The position numbers and the translations under genes are program-made. Under the pieces are notes generated by a model. That model was given only the letters and a program-made list of their open reading frames with translations. It was not told the DNA's origin and ran no database searches. From assembly GCF_024679095.1 (NCBI RefSeq), contig NC_066518.1, positions 3,584,110 to 3,648,109 on the forward strand: a stretch of DNA of 64,000 nt. The letters are read 5' to 3'. Every line of letters begins with the position of its first letter. The first letter of the stretch is position 1. The DNA comes from Eriocheir sinensis. Taxonomy: Eukaryota > Arthropoda > Malacostraca > Decapoda > Varunidae. This document shows, in pieces, positions 25,117-37,207 of this stretch.

Positions 25117-27888
25117 TATTTGCTTTCTTTTGACATTTTTCACCCCCTCCCCCTCTTCCCTCCTCCTCCCAGCTCTCTTTCGTGTGTGGAGAATTACAGC
25201 AAAACCTTAAGCAAAAACGGATATATAGGTTTCACGGTGTTGGCTACGGCGAATGTAGGGAACTTTCCATTATACGTTGTTTGTGGGACCGTGGCGGGGG
25301 AAACTTTATAATGGACAGGACAAGCAAGGCACAAAGAAACGTCATCATCCTCTCTACAAGCAAATATAAAGGGGGTCTGATCCTAAGAATGGGATCACTG
25401 TAATGGGTTTGAATCCTACTGTGTGTGCTCCTCAATGATTTATGTTACATATGAGCATGGTAGGACCTTTCTATGCTGTTCTTTATTCTCTTACTCAGCA
25501 ATTAATACTCTCGTTGGCTGTATCCTCATTTTCTTTTTATATATTTATTTGTTATTATTCATTTTCATTCATTTCTTCATTTCTTTGCTTGCGTTTTATT
25601 ATTTTTGGTTCATGAAGTGTTCGGAGGCCATCACTTTATCAACTTTTTTGGGTTTTAAAGGCATATAAGTAGTAAGTAAGTAAGTAAGTAAGTAAGTAAG
25701 CAAGTAGTAAATATTAAGTATAAGCTATATAAGTATTCAATAATGCAGCAGGAAACAGCATATCAAAAGTGTACATTTATGAAGAAAGTGTATTTGCTAA
25801 GTATCATGTCACCGTTTTCTTCTCGTTTAATTATCAGATTTCTATTCCTAGGCATGAAGGAGGAGGGCGAGGAGTTCATGGCCCGGGAGTGAACAGAATA
25901 ACGTATCGAGGAGTTACCTGCGTAATGATACTTTCTAATTAAGTGACTCATCTGCCTTTGTTTTGCTGAGAGGAATCAGGGGAAAGCATGTCCAACAAAT
26001 ATTTATTTTCAAATACTGCATCTGGTTCTATTTTCTCAGCTGTGTAAATGAACAAATAATGCCTCGATGTGTTGACTAGATTGAACTTTCTAATTAAGAG
26101 TCTTGCATGCCCTTGTTCTCTTCGGGAAGGAACGGAAAGCGTGTCTAGTGAAGTTTCCTCATCTTCTGTAAGCTCCCAACGCTGTTCTGCCTACGAGTGT
26201 GTAAGGAAGTAAATTAGCAAAGTGAATCCGTGAAGCCCTGTGTTAAGCACGCGTCTGTTTGCACAACGTTCGTGTGTTGCGTCACCTTTGCTCAGCGCCG
26301 CCTCTGGTTAGTCGAGTCTTTGTGAGATTCGCGAAGGATTTTAAAAGTCTTGGTTCAGTCACCCACTTCCTCGCACTAGGTCAGGCGCCCACTCCTTGGT
26401 CCATCTTTGGAAAGGGAGAGCACCAAGAGTCGATTCACTTCCGTAAAACCATCCACACTCATCCTCGCCCACGCGTGTGTGAATGCAGTTTGAATCATGA
26501 AAGTCTATAGAGCCACCACTCCCTCGACTCTACCTCTCTTCCCCCCCTCGAAGCCTTTCACTCCCTGGCGCTCCCTCCATCGCTCCTCACACCCTCCCTC
26601 CCTTCTGTTCCCGCTTCCTGTCCCCGCCTCGCCCGCCTCAGTCTTCGCCCTCCGGAAGTGTCCCTTCGCGAGCAACACTTTCACCGGTGACGCCAACAGG
26701 GGAACGGCACGCGGGCCACGAAATGAACCGGATACTGTCGCAATAGATGAAAATGCTCGAAGGGAAAGTGTAGAGAAAGTGATCCTTTGTAATAAGATTC
26801 ACAATAGAGCAGCGTTAATGAACTGACTAGTACAGCAGTCAACACGATATCATTAAGTAATCATGATAGATATAGTTTTTAAAGATATACAAAAAGCTTT
26901 TACAATAGAACAGGAAAAATGAAGTCAGATAAAACTGGTTGTTAATACTCTATTGTTAATCATGAACGAGTGCTGGAGTGTTTACATGTTCAGTGCTGTT
27001 GCTGAAGCGAGACAAGCAGCAGCACTCAGCGTCCCGCACGGCTCGCGGATGTTGGCCCTCCAAACAGTCTCTCTCTGTCTTTCGCCTCAACTCATGGAAG
27101 GCTTCAACAACAGAAAAGAGAAAACTAGACTTTCTTCCCTGATCCATTTAAACGGCTTGATGCCCTTGAAGGAGTATATGGAATGGTTTGCACTGCTATC
27201 ACAAACTCACTTCCCATGAAAATTCCTTTACCGTTGTATCTCGTCATATGGAAATTAGTTGTTTTACGAGGCAGTGCCACGCCGTAGTTTGCATGTAGCC
27301 TGACCCACAACACTTTTGTGAGGACACTTTCTCAGCTTTCTATTGCACCAGATTTGGGGAGGGCAGGAGCACCCAGGAACACAACTCACCTTCCTCAGCC
27401 AAGTTTTTCTGTTGCATTTTCTGGAGGAGAAACGAAATACGGGTCAGTGGCGTGAGTGAAACACATTCCTTCCCGGGGGAGAATATGCAGTTTTAGGAAC
27501 GGAAACTCGAAATCAAAGTTAATGTGAAGTATCGAACCCCACTTTTCCCTTGCAGGCGCCACTTCCGTCACAGTACCGATGGTCACCGTTCACGGTCACC
27601 AAGCCGGAGGAACGCGGACACAAGGCAGCCCGGCACTGTCTCGTTTAGTGACACGGTTGTGCTTGATGGTGAAAATTACCGTTGTAAAGTGGCGCAGACG
27701 GACCCACGAGGCTGCCGAGCACTGCCTTCGTGGATGAGAGGATGAAATGGTCGTGGAGTCTTTTCGTCATGAAGCAAAATGGCTTGTTACATTAAAGAAA
27801 GAAATCCCTGATCGCTAATAATCAGGCGAAGAGTTTTCTTTTCGTAAATTTCATCAATATTACCGACCCGTTACTGTTGTTTTTCTCT
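25117..27888. other. Unassigned sequence, (AAGT)n at 25669-25700
   Basis: Several short open frames occur, for example 26259-26510 and 27524-27745. The latter follows an acceptor-like cccttgcag, but none shows a family pattern. No gene is claimed. Confidence 0.35.
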
Positions 27889-28306
27889 TCAATTCTCCTC
27901 TGATTTCTTCAATTCTCCTCTGATTTCTTCAATTCTCCTCTGATTTCTTCAATTCTCCTCTGATTTCTTCAATATTCCTCTGATTTCTTCAATTCTCCTC
28001 TGATTTCTTCAATTCTCCTCTGATTTCTTCAATTCTCCTCCGATTTCTTCAATTCTCCTCTGATTTCTTCAATTCTCCTCCGATTTCTTCAATTCTCCTC
28101 TGATTTCTTCAATTCTCCTCCGATTTCTTCAATTCTCCTCCGATTTCTTCAATTCTCCTCTGATTTCTTCAATTCTCCTCCGATTTCTTCAATTCTCCCC
28201 TGATTTCTTCAATTCTCCTCTGATTTCTTCAATTATCCTCTGATTTCTTCAATTCTCCTCTGATTTCTTCAATTCTCCTCTGATTTCTTCAATTCTCCTC
28301 TGATTC
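27889..28306 (+). repeat. 20-bp tandem array, about 21 copies
   Basis: The unit TGATTTCTTCAATTCTCCTC repeats exactly every 20 bp from 27901 to 28300. Variants are C for the first T at 28041, 28081, 28121, 28141 and 28181, plus isolated changes at 27971-27980, 28191-28200 and 28231-28240. Confidence 0.97.
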
Positions 28307-29578
28307 TTTTTTTTCTTCTTTTATATGTTACTATAATGCTAACCTTTCCAGGTATCTAAATAGCCGGCACTACTTGGCCCACAGATTACATATAGGGAAT
28401 ATTTTTTTATATACAAAACATTGCACTGTGAGAGTCTCGGCGGTGTGACAAGAGGAGGCTTGGAGGTGCGGGGACGTGAGTGCGGGGGGAGGCCGTGCTC
28501 TCACAGGGTTATTGAGATTATCCGTATTGCAGTTATTTATTGCTCTGTGACGGCCACTCCAACCACCACCACCGCCGCCACCATCACTACAGCCCATACC
28601 ACGAACAACAACACCACAACTTATAAGAAAGACAACAACAAATATAAGGATTACGACAACGGTGACGATGACGACGACAAAGGCCCGACCACAAACAAAA
28701 GCAGAGATTGCAATAGAAGATTACGATGAGGCCAAGGGCGATGACTGTGACATGAGATCAACAACAACAACAACAACAACAGGAGGAACAACAACAGCAT
28801 TTACCACTACTACTACTACTACTGTTGCTGCTTCTACTACAACTACTATTACTGCTACTACTTATACTACTGCTACTACTACTGCTACTATTACAAACCA
28901 CTACATTTAAACCAGCATCACTGTATCCTTCTATTGGACATCCTTAAATATTATGCAAGATTGATTACACCATTGCTGAAAGCGTAATATTAGTGCTGTG
29001 AGTGACTTTTTCGGAGACTCGGGTTGAAAATTTAAGTCCTCAGCGCAGCGTGGAGCCTTTGATCGCCCCGTTGGTCTGATGCACGCCTTCCGTTATCAGC
29101 TACCAGGCAGGTCACGATGAAATAGGGGTCACAAGTAATTGAAAAGTAATAAAAAAAGGTTTCCTGCAATCATCCTCACGATTTAATCCGATATGACCGA
29201 TAATTCCTCAGTTGCAGTATTTTCGGCTTTCTCGCAACAACCATATATCAGGTCAGGGTTATTTTCAGCCTTACCGGAAACTCCACAGTGCTTAATTTAC
29301 CGCGTATTCCACTACATATCAATGATTTTTAACTACATAACAGGCAAAAATTATCGTAAAAATGAATATAAAGGCCTCAGCGGTGGTAGTATTAGTATTA
29401 GTATTAGTAGTAAGTAGTAGTAAGGTTTGTAATACTAAATAAAGATGGTTGTCGGCCACGGTCATTGGCGGGGTGGGGCCAATGAATTGCTTTGTGTAAG
29501 GATATGAGAAAAGATACCGCTCACAACGCAACTCTAATGGATGGAGGCCCGTAGTAGTAGTAGTAAAAAAAAAAAAAA

Positions 29579-29615
<37 letters not shown>

Positions 29616-30178
29616 TATAGATTGCTTTTATCATAATACGCGGAAGAGTATCTTGAACATAATCATCCAGCCCTCAGCAGATGATAAGACAATATTTGGT
29701 GATAAAATTGATAATAATAATGATAATTAAGTGAACAGACTATAGTGCAGTGTTCGACTCACCAAAGAGGATCAGGCACTACCAACATCTTTCATTAAAA
29801 ACAACAAGAATAATCAGGCATCTACAAGAAACCGAGCGCGAAGTCAGACTCACCTGTACCTATGGAAGAGGACGGAACCAAACACCACGATGCTGAAGTG
29901 ACATAGTGACTGTGGACAAAAGAGGCTGCTAGTGATTCGAAGCTTCGGTCTACAATTCACGTCCATTCAAACCATCATCAACCTCATCCTAGTTCTTCCT
30001 TTACATAAAAAATAACGCAGCAGCTTGGAAACTTACATCTTGAAAGTCGAGAATAAATCTTTTTAGAACGAAAGAGTACTCGCCCTTAAGGATGTCACAA
30101 GAGGAAATTAGAAAATGTAAGCTAGGTCTGATTCTCTAGCTGACTCCCCTCATCGCCACCAGACGGCTCTCACATCAG
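28307..30178. other. Unassigned, with CAA/CTA and TAG arrays
   Basis: CAA and CTA trinucleotides lie at 28760-28895, and TAG units around a poly-A at 29552-29616. No gene is recognised. Confidence 0.4.
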
Positions 30179-30186
30179 TCCGTCTC

Positions 30187-30380
30187 ACCGTTGCCAGATT
30201 ATCGTACTCAGAGCCTCGTATTTACCTGTTTCTGAGACATAGCTATTGCCAAAAAACACCATCAATTAACCATTTTAACGATAACTATATTTGAAGGCAG
30301 TTACTGGGGTCGAGGAGGCAGTTTTTGGGTCGAATATCGGCAAACAAAGGAGGCTGAGTACGACAATCTAGCAACGTTGG
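30187..30380 (+). mobile_element. MITE copy 1
   Basis: Terminal inverted repeats pair CCGTTGCCAGATTATCGTAC (left) with the complement of GTACGACAATCTAGCAACG (right). It is flanked by TCCGTCTC (30179-30186) and TCCGTCTT (30381-30388), consistent with an 8-bp target duplication with one mismatch, as in hAT-type elements. It is about 194 bp with no coding capacity. Confidence 0.75.
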
Positions 30381-31012
30381 TCCGTCTTGTTGGTTTCAAT
30401 GGCCGCTTATCCTTCATTTCATCTAAATATCTTCGGTGCTCCGCTGTTCAGTGTTATCCCTCAGCATCCTCACAGTCTGGCTACGAGATGTTGTGGTAGG
30501 TGTTGTTAATTCATTCTTATTAGACTATAAGTTTTATCAAAAATTCTTATGACTGTGATCACAAACTTATTAAAAAAAAGCTGGTCGATTTTCTTACGGA
30601 CAGAATCTCTCTCCCTCTCGCTGTCTTGCTATCTCACTGTCTCGCTTTTTATGTCTGTCTTTGTCTTTGTCTCTGTCTCTGTCTCTCACTGGGTCGCTGC
30701 TACTATAATCTTCTAAAATATTATATGCAAGTAGTTTTGTTCTTCTCACTGTGCAAAGGAACCTGCAAAATGACACAGTTCAGTAATAGACAGACGAACT
30801 AGTAAGAGTTTGTAATGTCCGTCTGTTCCGATTGCTTATGCATCTTCTTTCTCTGTATATCGATCTATCTAACTTTCTATTTATCTATCTTTCATTCGTT
30901 CTTAATGTTTCACTCTTAACTCGCCCTTTTTCCTTTTCCTCCCTCGTTATCTCGTCTCAGGGCTCGAGGTGATAGCTTCCTCAACCTCGCAGGAAGTAAA
31001 TCTGATCATCAT

Positions 31013-31208
31013 GCAACGTTGCCAGATTGTCGTACTCAATCTCCCATATTTGCCGATTTCCGACCACAAAACTACCTCCTCGACCCCAATAACTGCCTTC
31101 ATATATAGTTATCGTTAAAATGGTTAATTATTGCTGTTTTTTGGCAATAGCTATGGCTCAGAAACACGGTAAATATGAGGATCTTGAGTACGATAATCTG
31201 CCAACGGT
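31013..31208 (-). mobile_element. MITE copy 2, opposite orientation
   Basis: The interior (for example GGTCGAGGAGG and TTAACCATTTTAACGATAACT read on the minus strand) is the reverse complement of the element at 30187-30380, and the ends carry the same inverted repeats. No convincing target duplication was seen. Confidence 0.75.
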
Positions 31209-31734
31209 GATCGGGATGGTCGTGGCAAGGGCGTGGCGATAGATGGCGTGCGTGGCGGCGTGACCATTGTTTGTAGGGTTAGAAAGCGCCATCCCCTTCC
31301 CTTTCTTTTGTTTTTGTTACCATTGTCTCCAGGAGTGAAGATGTAAGACTTGTATTCTGGGCTACTTCATTTTAACTAAGTCCTAATTAATTCTTTTGTT
31401 CCCCTTCTGTATACTGCGACTTCCCTGGCTTTATTTTGTAATTGTTCTTTTTTATCTGATTGCATTTTATTAATTTTTATGTTTGCACCACTGACCTCCT
31501 TTTCTGTGAGTTCGTTCAGTAATAGACAAAGCAACAACAACAACAAAAAAAAAAACAGTATGCCCATCATGTTTGTCTGTTTTTAATTCTCATCCGTTTT
31601 CTCTCTTGTATTTTCATGTCGTTTTTCGTTTTTCCATTCATGTCTCACCCTCCCTCCCTTCGCTACATCCAGTGCTTTCATGTCTTTCTTGTTGCGCCGA
31701 CTTAACGAAACTTTCCAACTTTTTCATGTTTTTC

Positions 31735-32000
31735 TTATCAGGCCATTCAGTTCTCAGTCGTTTCCTTAGATTGGTCTCTTAAGTAATAACTGCGTACAAT
31801 TTCTCCTCTACTCTCCAACCTTCATCGTGGCTTTCTCTCATGTGTATTTGATTCAATATTTACAAGTCTTTCTCATCGGGCCATTTTCTTATGTTCGTCT
31901 CAAGTAACAACTGCGTACAATTTCTCTTCTACTCTCCAACCCTCATCGTGGTTTTCCCTCATACGTATTTGATTCAGTATTTACAAGTCTCTCTTATCTG
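31735..32000 (+). repeat. 121-bp tandem duplication
   Basis: AAGTAA(T/C)AACTGCGTACAAT recurs at 31781 and 31902, with CATCGTGG and GTATTTGATTCA in both copies. Confidence 0.85.
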
Positions 32001-32289
32001 CTTATCCGGTTATCGCTCATATCCATCTTCCTATAATGACATCACGCGCCGTTTTTACTTCCCATCTTCTCACCCACGTCTTCGCATCCTGGTGAAAGTG
32101 AGAGTGTAGCATCAACATCCTATCATCAGCATCCTCCCCACCCTTCCCCCTGGCAGTGTTTCTCTCCGCGGGCGTGACGAGGAAGCCGGGAGAAAGTCAC
32201 GGTGAATACAAGTAACATTAGATGAGGTGATAGCGAGGAATACAACGCCTTCCTCTCCCTCCTTCCTCTCGCTTATCTTATCTTGGTGT

Positions 32290-33110
32290 GTTGGTCTTGA
32301 AGTACGTCTTTATTATCTTCATTTTTCCCTCCATTTTCTCTTTCTCTCGTATTTTCTCCGAGCGACTGATACTCCTTCCTCGTCTTCGTTTTTATCTCTT
32401 CTTTCCTACTTTTCCTCTTTCTCACTTTCTCCAACCGACTAACACACCTTTTTTTCTTCCTTCTTTCCCTTCTCTTCTCTCTTTTTTCTCTCTCTTCCTT
32501 TCTCCAAGTGCCTGACATTCCTTCCTCGTTTTCCTTCTTCCATTCCATATCTCTTTCTTTTCCTCTCTCTTCGTCTTTCTCTAACCGATTATTACATCTT
32601 TATTCTCTTCCTTCATCCCCTTCTCTTCGCTCTTTTTCTCTCTTTTCTTTTCTCCAATCGACTGACATTTCTTCTTCGCTTTCCTTCCTCCATGTTTTCT
32701 TCCCAAATTTCTCTCCCTCTTCTTTCTCCAACCGACTTACACACCTTTATTTTTTCTTCTTCCTTCCCTGCTTAGTTTTTTTTTCTTTCCTTTTTCTGAG
32801 CGACGACCCCACACCTTCGTTTTTTGTCCTCCTTTCCTTCCTTGTCTCCTTTCTTCCTGTCTTTGAGCAACACCTTTTTTGTCCTCCTCCTTCCCTCCCT
32901 TTTCTCCTTTTTTTTTCTCTCTTCCTTTCTTTGAGCAACTCGCATTTTTTGTCCCCCTTTCTCTTTTTTTTTCCTCCTTTCTCCAAGTCACTAGCGCACA
33001 CACAACTTCTCTATTTCTTCCCTTTTTCCTTTTTTTCTTTCTTTTTCAGAGTTTTCTTTCTTATCTTCCATTCTCCTTTTCCTCCGTCTCTCTCCTTCTC
33101 GTCTCACATC
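32290..33110 (+). repeat. Pyrimidine tract with hidden ~73-bp periodicity
   Basis: A degenerate CCAACCGACT(A/T)ACAC-like marker appears near 32363, 32436, 32509, 32586, 32659, 32733, 32801, 32868 and 32936, each followed by a TTCCTCGTTTTCCTTC-like stretch. Long plus-strand open frames here are compositional. Confidence 0.65.
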
Positions 33111-33646
33111 AGATAAGAAGTATATACAACCCTCCCCTCCTCCTCCTCTTTCTCTTCTTCCTCTCCTTCTTTTCTTTCCTTCCTTTTATTTCAGAACATG
33201 TAACACACCTCTCTCTTCTTCCTTTCCTCTTATATTACTTTTTTTTATACTTTTCTCTCTCTTTCTCTTCCGTGTATATCATTATCTCGCCGTCTCATAT
33301 TTCATCCATGTAACAATGATCCAAATTTTTTTTCAGTATGTGGTCACTCACGCGAAATGAATATGTTCTTGATACGTGAGGGTGCAAAGGTGATCGTGTG
33401 GCAGGTGCTCGCGGGCAGGTGAAGGCGGATGCAGATATGATAGTGGTGGTGGTGGTGGTGGGAGGGGGGGGGGGGTGGCGGGGGGGGGAGGGCATGACTT
33501 TCCACTGATGAAGAATGACTTGGGAAGATTTATGTTTTACCTGTCACCTGTTGAAAGTGTGAAATCTAGTTAGGTGTTCGATTTCTATATCTGTTTTCGT
33601 TGTCTCATGCCAGTCTGTCTATCTGTTTTGGGGTCATTTGTCTGCG

Positions 33647-33649
<3 letters not shown>

Positions 33650-33681
<32 letters not shown>

Positions 33682-33965
33682 AATCACTCTTTCTCCTTAT
33701 CACTCAATATTTCTATCTGCCATTCTAATTAGCTATATATCTGTCTATCCTTCTATTTATCTATCGTTCTATCTATTGTTCTATCCTATCACTCTATCTA
33801 CCTATCACTCAGTATTTCTATCTATCAATCTACGAGTAATTAGCTATATATGTCTGTCCTTCTATTTATCTATCGTTCTATCTATTGTTCTATTCTATCA
33901 CTAAATCTACTTATCACTCAACGTTTCTATCTATCAATCTAATTAGCTCTATATCCGTCTATCCT
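33650..33965 (+). repeat. CTAT array grading into ~110-bp tandem repeat
   Basis: After (CTAT)8 at 33650-33681, a ~110-bp unit with AATTAGCT(A/C)TATAT and CTATCGTTCTATCTATTGTTC occurs three times (near 33727, 33839 and 33941). Confidence 0.8.
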
Positions 33966-34457
33966 GCGTCTATCCCTCCCACGGATCACTCTCTCTCACA
34001 CATCCAGCTCATTCCCATCCCACAGGAGAACTCCCCCGGGGACTGGGGGCTTAGAACTTGGTGGGGAAGGAAGGGTGGAAGGCCGAAGGCGTGCACTAGC
34101 TCTTTCGTGGACCCAAAAATAGGCTTTTCGTACCTCAAAGCCGTCATTTTAGGTCCCCTCCGAGCTAGTGCACTTGCTACCTACCACTTGGCGAAGGGGC
34201 AAGAAGACCTCATGCAGTGTTCCGATGAAATATGTCATTTATCTCAGGATGTTAGTTGGTAACGTCGCCACCCACCGCCACAAGTGTTAGCCCAGGTTTG
34301 TATCACCGATTAATCGTGTTATTAAGAGCGGGAACACAACTTGGGCGGGCTTGATATCACCTGTCTGCTGCGGGCAGCATTATCAACTCAGGCGTACTGA
34401 TATCTGAAGTCACATGCTCGCTACGCGTGAGGAAAGCCGTTCAGAATATATTCAAAA
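33966..34457. other. Unassigned sequence
   Basis: It contains the inverted repeat at 34091-34173. No gene is recognised. Confidence 0.35.
34091..34173. repeat. Inverted repeat with 12-bp perfect outer stem
   Basis: GTGCACTAGCTC (34091-34102) pairs with GAGCTAGTGCAC (34162-34173). A weaker inner stem around GGACC/GGTCC extends it to about 29 bp with a short loop. Confidence 0.6.
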
Positions 34458-34459
34458 GC

Positions 34460-34471
34460 ATATATATATAT

Positions 34472-34537
<66 letters not shown>
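34460..34537 (+). repeat. (AT)n microsatellite
   Basis: About 39 AT units with one G interruption at 34473. Confidence 0.97.
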
Positions 34538-34540
<3 letters not shown>

Positions 34541-35465
34541 AAATGTAGTTATAACACGTGATGGAGCGATGGTGCTACCGTATGGAATTTCGTTCTGGTA
34601 CAGAACAGTTAACTTTATTTTCAAAACATACTATTGAGAAAGTTTTTTTCTAAAGTAAAACCAAGAGGGCATTGTACTCACGTGTCGACCGCCATGTCTC
34701 CTGAGCGTCTTGAACTGTTGAAAGTCACAGCGACATGAAAACGTCGCGCAGGCCGCTCCAGCCCTGCACCTGTCCTTTGTCCGGGCCGGGGCAGTCTGCA
34801 GGCGCCGACTCACACACCGCCTAGAGCTGTGCCCTCATCATGGCAGTGCAAGCTCTCGAGTCGTTGGGAGGCCAGAGAATTGCTACTCTGGGCGCAGTCT
34901 CAGCACCATAACACTCCCTTTATGAATTAGCAGCACTTATAATACCTTATAATACCGACCTATATCATTTTATTATGTTAGCTTCCCTTAGTGCTTTTTC
35001 GTGAATCTCAGTAATAATAATAATAATAATAAAAATGTGTCCCAGTACTTGTCACCCATACATGACTTTTATCCCCTTTCTTCTTGACCTCCTTCACTAT
35101 CGTTTTTTCCTTCTCAACTTTCTCCATTGCATCATCGCCTCACGGTCGGTCGGCAGCGTGAGTCACCACCGTCACCAGACATTTACCTTTCCTTGTCACT
35201 CCCTCGCACCATTTCTCTTCCTCTCCCCCTCTCCCTCTCCCCCCCCTTCCCCTTCAGCTGGTCTTGTCTTCCGTGTCATGTTTTGCGCCTCAGTGACAAG
35301 TTCGCGACAGCATTCGTCATGAGTGTTGGAAAATGTCACGTTGCCTTAATGAAACAATAAGAATCCTTTAGTCTTGGCCGTGAGTTGTCGCTTGCCGAGT
35401 CATGATTAGCAAGATTTCTCCCCCTTTCTCTCTCCTCTTTCACACACACAATCGACTCTCTTTCT

Positions 35466-35469
35466 CCAG

Positions 35470-35531
<62 letters not shown>
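35466..35531 (+). repeat. (CT)n microsatellite
   Basis: About 32 CT units with one CTTT interruption. Confidence 0.95.
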
Positions 35532-35699
35532 CCAATTTTCTCTTCTCTGTTTTCTCTGTTATTCTGAAAAGCTGCTATTTTTGTGAACCATTTCTTTCTA
35601 TATTCAATTCATTAGTTTCATATTCTCTTCACCTAATAATTCACCTAACCCGAAAATGGTAAGAAAACATATATATTCTAAATAGAGAAGGTTGTGTAT

Positions 35700-36490
35700 T
35701 TAATAAGGTCTCCACCCAGAGGCAGTGTGTTCAGAATAATCTATGTTTAATGTTTCTTATCGTAATTAGATGTCATTCATATCTCAAGTATATACAGACG
35801 GCCGCTTAAAAAAGGTTCCCACCCAAATGAAATGAGTGTTCAGAATAATGAGAGTTTAATGTTTCTCCCCGACCTCCATCTCCACCCCACATAGTCCATA
35901 GTATCTCACAAACACGCAAGTAATATGTAGTTTGAATAATGAAAAATAGTGTAATGTTCCTTTGCCTGCGTTTTCCATTTCTTATATGGATTTACACCCT
36001 GATCCTCCTCCTCCTCCTTTCTCTTCTTTTCTTCATTTTCTTCTCATTTGTTCTTCACATTATGTTTATCTCACTTGCCTTCCTATTCACATTCTTGCGT
36101 CCCATCTTCTATTTCTCCTTCTTATCCTTCACCTCTTTCCCATTCTGTTCTGAAGCTTACTAATGCTCTTCTAAGCCTCCGTCACCATCCAACATAGTTC
36201 ACAATATCACACAAACTCGCATGTATGTTTAAAAAGAATGAAAGTGTAGGCTAATGTTCCTTGTCCCCCCCCCCCCGATCTTCATTCATCATAGCCTACT
36301 GTAACGCATCAACACTCTATCGTACTGTGAAGAATTGTGTTGAGAATAATAAATGCTAATGAAAAGTTTTAATGGCTCACCAACACGCAAGTAATATGTG
36401 TTGAGAATAATGAAAGTGTAATGCTCTTTCTAAGCCTTCAAACCCATTTTTCATAGTCTAGAATACTACACGCAAACGTTAAGGTATTTA
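35700..36490 (+). repeat. Dispersed ~100-bp degenerate repeat family
   Basis: The motif CACGCAAGTAATATGT-GTTGAGAATAATGAAAGTGTAATG recurs in degraded form near 35730, 35835, 35925, 36230, 36335 and 36400. The pyrimidine-rich block at 35990-36150 is also a diverged relative of 36660-36830. Confidence 0.6.
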
Positions 36491-36960
36491 GGCTAACTGT
36501 TTCGCCTGTCTTCTTTCTAACTAGCCTCCTCAACGATCCCTCTTCTTTTTGTCCTTCTTGTAACTCCCCTAATATTCCTAACATCTTACTTCGGTTATCT
36601 CTTTCCATTTGCTTCATTTCCTTCCTAATATCGTCTACTTTCTTTCCTCATCCCTATCTTCATTTGTATACATCCTCCTCCTATTCCTCCTCCTCCCTTC
36701 TCTTTTTTTCATTCTTCTTATTTTTCTCCTCTTTTCTTCTTCTTCACGCTATGTTTTCCTCATTTCCCTTCATATTCACATTTTTACATCCCGTCTTTTA
36801 CTTCTTTCCATTCATGCTTTCCCTCTTTTTTTATAACCCATTCTCTGTGTTGATTCTATGTCATTCCCCTCCCAGTCTCCTCCCTCCTTCCATCCCCTCA
36901 TACCACCACATCCTCCGCGCCTCCTTCCTCATCCCCTATTTTCTCTCCCTCCCTCCCCCA
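35990..36960 (+). other. Pyrimidine-rich non-coding stretch
   Basis: Long C/T runs give open frames in two phases with only Leu/Phe/Ser/Pro residues. No gene is recognised. Confidence 0.5.
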
Positions 36961-37164
36961 CTCCTTGGCCTAGATGACGTCGCGGCCACAACAGCAATTA
37001 AGTCCAATCCCACAGTGTTGATCTGGGGGAGAAAGAGGAGTGTGGTGTTGGCTGGAGAGACGAGGGAAAGGGAGGAGCTGCTCGTATATTTAGGCTGCCA
37101 GGGATGTGATGTGGTGAGCAGTGTAGAGATGGAGGAAACTAGTGTATTGATGACGTTTAGCAAG

Positions 37165-37207
<43 letters not shown>

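Noticed and set aside
25390..25420. B-box-like GGTTTGAATCC suggesting a tRNA
   Set aside because: There is no A box at the right distance and no cloverleaf.
27540..27745. Open frame after an acceptor-like cccttgcag
   Set aside because: More than one frame stays open for part of the stretch, there is no family match and no partner exon was found.
32508..33116. 202-codon plus-strand open frame
   Set aside because: It is Ser/Phe/Leu only and arises from a pyrimidine tract with ~73-bp repeats.
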